Assembly (NCBI GenBank): GCA_003212555.1 | Contig: QCPK01000013.1 | Coordinates: 1 to 33,324 of the forward strand | Direction of reading: 5' to 3' | Source: Prochlorococcus sp. AG-436-K22 | Lineage (GTDB): Bacteria > Cyanobacteriota > Cyanobacteriia > PCC-6307 > Cyanobiaceae | DNA length: 33,324 bases | Part shown: positions 31,575-33,324 of the stretch, piece after piece | Numbering within the stretch: position 1 is the stretch's first letter | Layout: the number at the start of each line of letters is the position of its first letter | Notes under the pieces: generated by a model | What the model was told of the DNA's origin: nothing | The model's database searches: none | The model's input: the letters and a program-made list of their open reading frames with translations, nothing else | Made by a program: the position numbers and the translations under genes

Positions 31575-33324
31575 ATGACTGATGTACCCGTTTCTAGATT
31601 GAGAAATTTCTGCATAATTGCTCATATTGATCATGGTAAATCAACTTTGGCAGATCGACTTTTGCAGGAAACAGGAACTGTTTCTTCTAGAGATATGCAG
31701 GAGCAGTTTTTAGACAATATGGATCTTGAGAGAGAGCGGGGGATCACAATTAAACTCCAAGCTGCAAGAATGAATTACTCTGCAAGTGATGGAGAAGATT
31801 ATGTCCTTAACTTAATTGATACGCCCGGTCATGTTGATTTCTCTTATGAAGTAAGCCGATCGTTGCAAGCATGTGAGGGAGCTTTGTTAGTAGTTGATGC
31901 AAGTCAAGGTGTTGAAGCTCAAACTTTGGCAAATGTTTATTTAGCCTTGGAAAATGATTTGGAGATTATTCCTGTTTTAAATAAAGTAGACCTCCCAGGA
32001 TCTGACCCTGAACGGATTAAGAAAGAAATAGAATCAATTATTGGTTTAGATACATCTAATGCTATTGCATGCTCTGCAAAGACAGGTGTAGGCATTGTAG
32101 GTATTCTGCAGGCTGTAGTTGATCGAATTCCACCGCCTAAAGACCGTTTATCGGAACCTACACAAGCCTTGATTTTTGATTCTTACTATGACCCGTATCG
32201 AGGTGTCATTGTTTATTTCCGTGTGCTTACAGGAAGTATTTCAATTAGAGATAAAGTTCTTTTAATGGCTAGTAAAAAGAGTTATGAACTTGATGAAATT
32301 GGAATAATGGCTCCAGATCAAGTTAAAGTAGATGAATTACATGCAGGAGAAGTGGGGTACTTGGCAGCATCTATTAAGGCAGTATCTGATGCTCGCGTCG
32401 GTGACACCATTACATTACTAAATCATCCAGCTGAAGAGCCTTTGCCAGGCTATACAGAAGCAAAACCTATGGTCTTTTGTGGCTTGTTCCCTATAGATGC
32501 AGATCAATATCCAGACTTAAGAGAAGCATTAGATAAGCTGCAACTTTCAGATGCTGCTTTGAAGTATGAACCTGAAACAAGTAGTGCAATGGGCTTTGGC
32601 TTTCGTTGTGGATTCCTTGGTCTGCTTCATATGGAAATCGTACAAGAAAGATTAGAGCGGGAATATGACCTTGAATTAATTGTGACGGCTCCATCTGTTA
32701 TTTATCAGGTCAATATGATTGATGGAGAGATGCTTCTAATTGACAACCCAGCAACTTTGCCTGATCCACAGAAGCGTGAATCGATAGAAGAACCATATGT
32801 TCGTATTGAGATCTATGCACCTAATGATTACAATGGGACCTTGATGGGTCTATGCCAAGACCGACGAGGTGACTTTGTTGATATGAAATTCATAACTACT
32901 GACCGAGTTACTCTTATTTATGAGATTCCCTTAGCGGAGGTTGTTACAGATTTCTTTGATCAAATGAAGAGCCGTACTAAAGGATATGCTTCTATGGAAT
33001 ACCATTTAATTGGTTATAGGAAGAATGACCTTGTACGACTCGACGTATTAATTAATGCAGAACGAGCTGATCCCTTAACAACGATAGTTCATCGGGATAA
33101 AGCTTATAGCGTAGGAAGAGGATTGGTAGAAAAACTAAAGGAACTAATTCCAAAACAGCAATTTAAAATACCTTTGCAGGCTTCTATTGGAAGTAGAGTT
33201 ATAGCAAGTGAAAGTATTAGTGCTTTGCGAAAAGATGTTCTAGCTAAATGCTATGGAGGAGATATATCACGTAAGAAAAAATTACTTAAGAAACAAGCTA
33301 AGGGTAAGAAAAGGATGAAATCAA
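31575..33324 (+). CDS. lepA: Elongation factor 4 (LepA), 3' end cut by the window
   Basis: A translational GTPase that affects ribosome assembly and stalled or back-translocated ribosomes. The ATG at 31575 starts [30 protein letters not shown] with the G1 P-loop AHIDHGKST. The frame goes on with [16 protein letters not shown] (G2), DTPGHVDF (G3), NKVDLPG (G4) and SAKTG (G5), then domain II. The LepA C-terminal domain is reached but the frame is still open at the last base. About 583 codons are present of roughly 600, so only the last 20 or so residues are missing. It follows mqo on the same strand after 87 bases. Confidence 0.97.
   Translation, partial: MTDVPVSRLRNFCIIAHIDHGKSTLADRLLQETGTVSSRDMQEQFLDNMDLERERGITIKLQAARMNYSASDGEDYVLNLIDTPGHVDFSYEVSRSLQACEGALLVVDASQGVEAQTLANVYLALENDLEIIPVLNKVDLPGSDPERIKKEIESIIGLDTSNAIACSAKTGVGIVGILQAVVDRIPPPKDRLSEPTQALIFDSYYDPYRGVIVYFRVLTGSISIRDKVLLMASKKSYELDEIGIMAPDQVKVDELHAGEVGYLAASIKAVSDARVGDTITLLNHPAEEPLPGYTEAKPMVFCGLFPIDADQYPDLREALDKLQLSDAALKYEPETSSAMGFGFRCGFLGLLHMEIVQERLEREYDLELIVTAPSVIYQVNMIDGEMLLIDNPATLPDPQKRESIEEPYVRIEIYAPNDYNGTLMGLCQDRRGDFVDMKFITTDRVTLIYEIPLAEVVTDFFDQMKSRTKGYASMEYHLIGYRKNDLVRLDVLINAERADPLTTIVHRDKAYSVGRGLVEKLKELIPKQQFKIPLQASIGSRVIASESISALRKDVLAKCYGGDISRKKKLLKKQAKGKKRMKS

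Overview
The window looks like the chromosome of a marine picocyanobacterium, most probably Prochlorococcus (perhaps a low-light clade such as the SS120/MIT9211 type; the clade is inference). The reasons are very AT-rich DNA, tight gene packing, many TTG/GTG starts, and cyanobacterial marker genes: pipX-pipY, sepF, DUF1823, long-form hpf (lrtA), acyl-ACP synthetase, L-cysteine/cystine lyase and cyanobacterial-type mqo. It is almost entirely core genome. No CRISPR array, IS element, rRNA or riboswitch was recognised.

Layout. (1) Positions 1-1520: a small accessory patch. It holds two overlapping hypothetical ORFs, a ribbon-helix-helix (RHH) micro-protein, the N-terminal remnant of a tyrosine recombinase, and the tRNA-Tyr(GTA)/tRNA-Thr(GGT) pair it abuts. 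This is what an eroded tRNA-targeted integrative element would leave. (2) 1622-9081: a long co-oriented run, aroQ-miaE-cobI-DUF1823-der-cbiQ-pipX-pipY-sepF-proC (shikimate pathway, tRNA hydroxylation, B12, ribosome GTPase, ECF transport, nitrogen co-regulation and PLP homeostasis, cell division, proline). (3) 9084-12381, minus strand: GT4 glycosyltransferase, then recO, deoC and hpf, transcribed hpf to deoC to recO to GT4. (4) 12408-18246, plus strand: lipB, aas, ylqD, pdhC, queA. LipB makes the lipoyl group that PdhC carries. (5) 18258-21966, minus strand: two PLP trans-sulfuration enzymes and cysK, a sulfur amino-acid block. (6) 22171-24465: poorly characterised small genes, including a membrane protein with a SAP-like tail and a twin-CX3C micro-protein. 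(7) 24466-28471: rpsD, yidD, a thioredoxin-fold protein, murE, and a cysteine/cystine lyase. (8) 28536-29664: hypothetical small proteins, including three candidate ORFs under 60 codons. (9) 29681-33324: nfu (Fe-S scaffold), mqo and lepA, which runs off the end.

No complete new defence, biosynthetic or mobile system is visible. The best leads are: a DeoC-family protein whose Schiff-base lysine position reads Gln; the tRNA-linked recombinase remnant with palindromes between it and the tRNA; a 490-residue cystathionine-synthase relative with an N-terminal module like that of fungal STR2 enzymes; and a strip of unlisted micro-ORFs at 28.8-29.7 kb.
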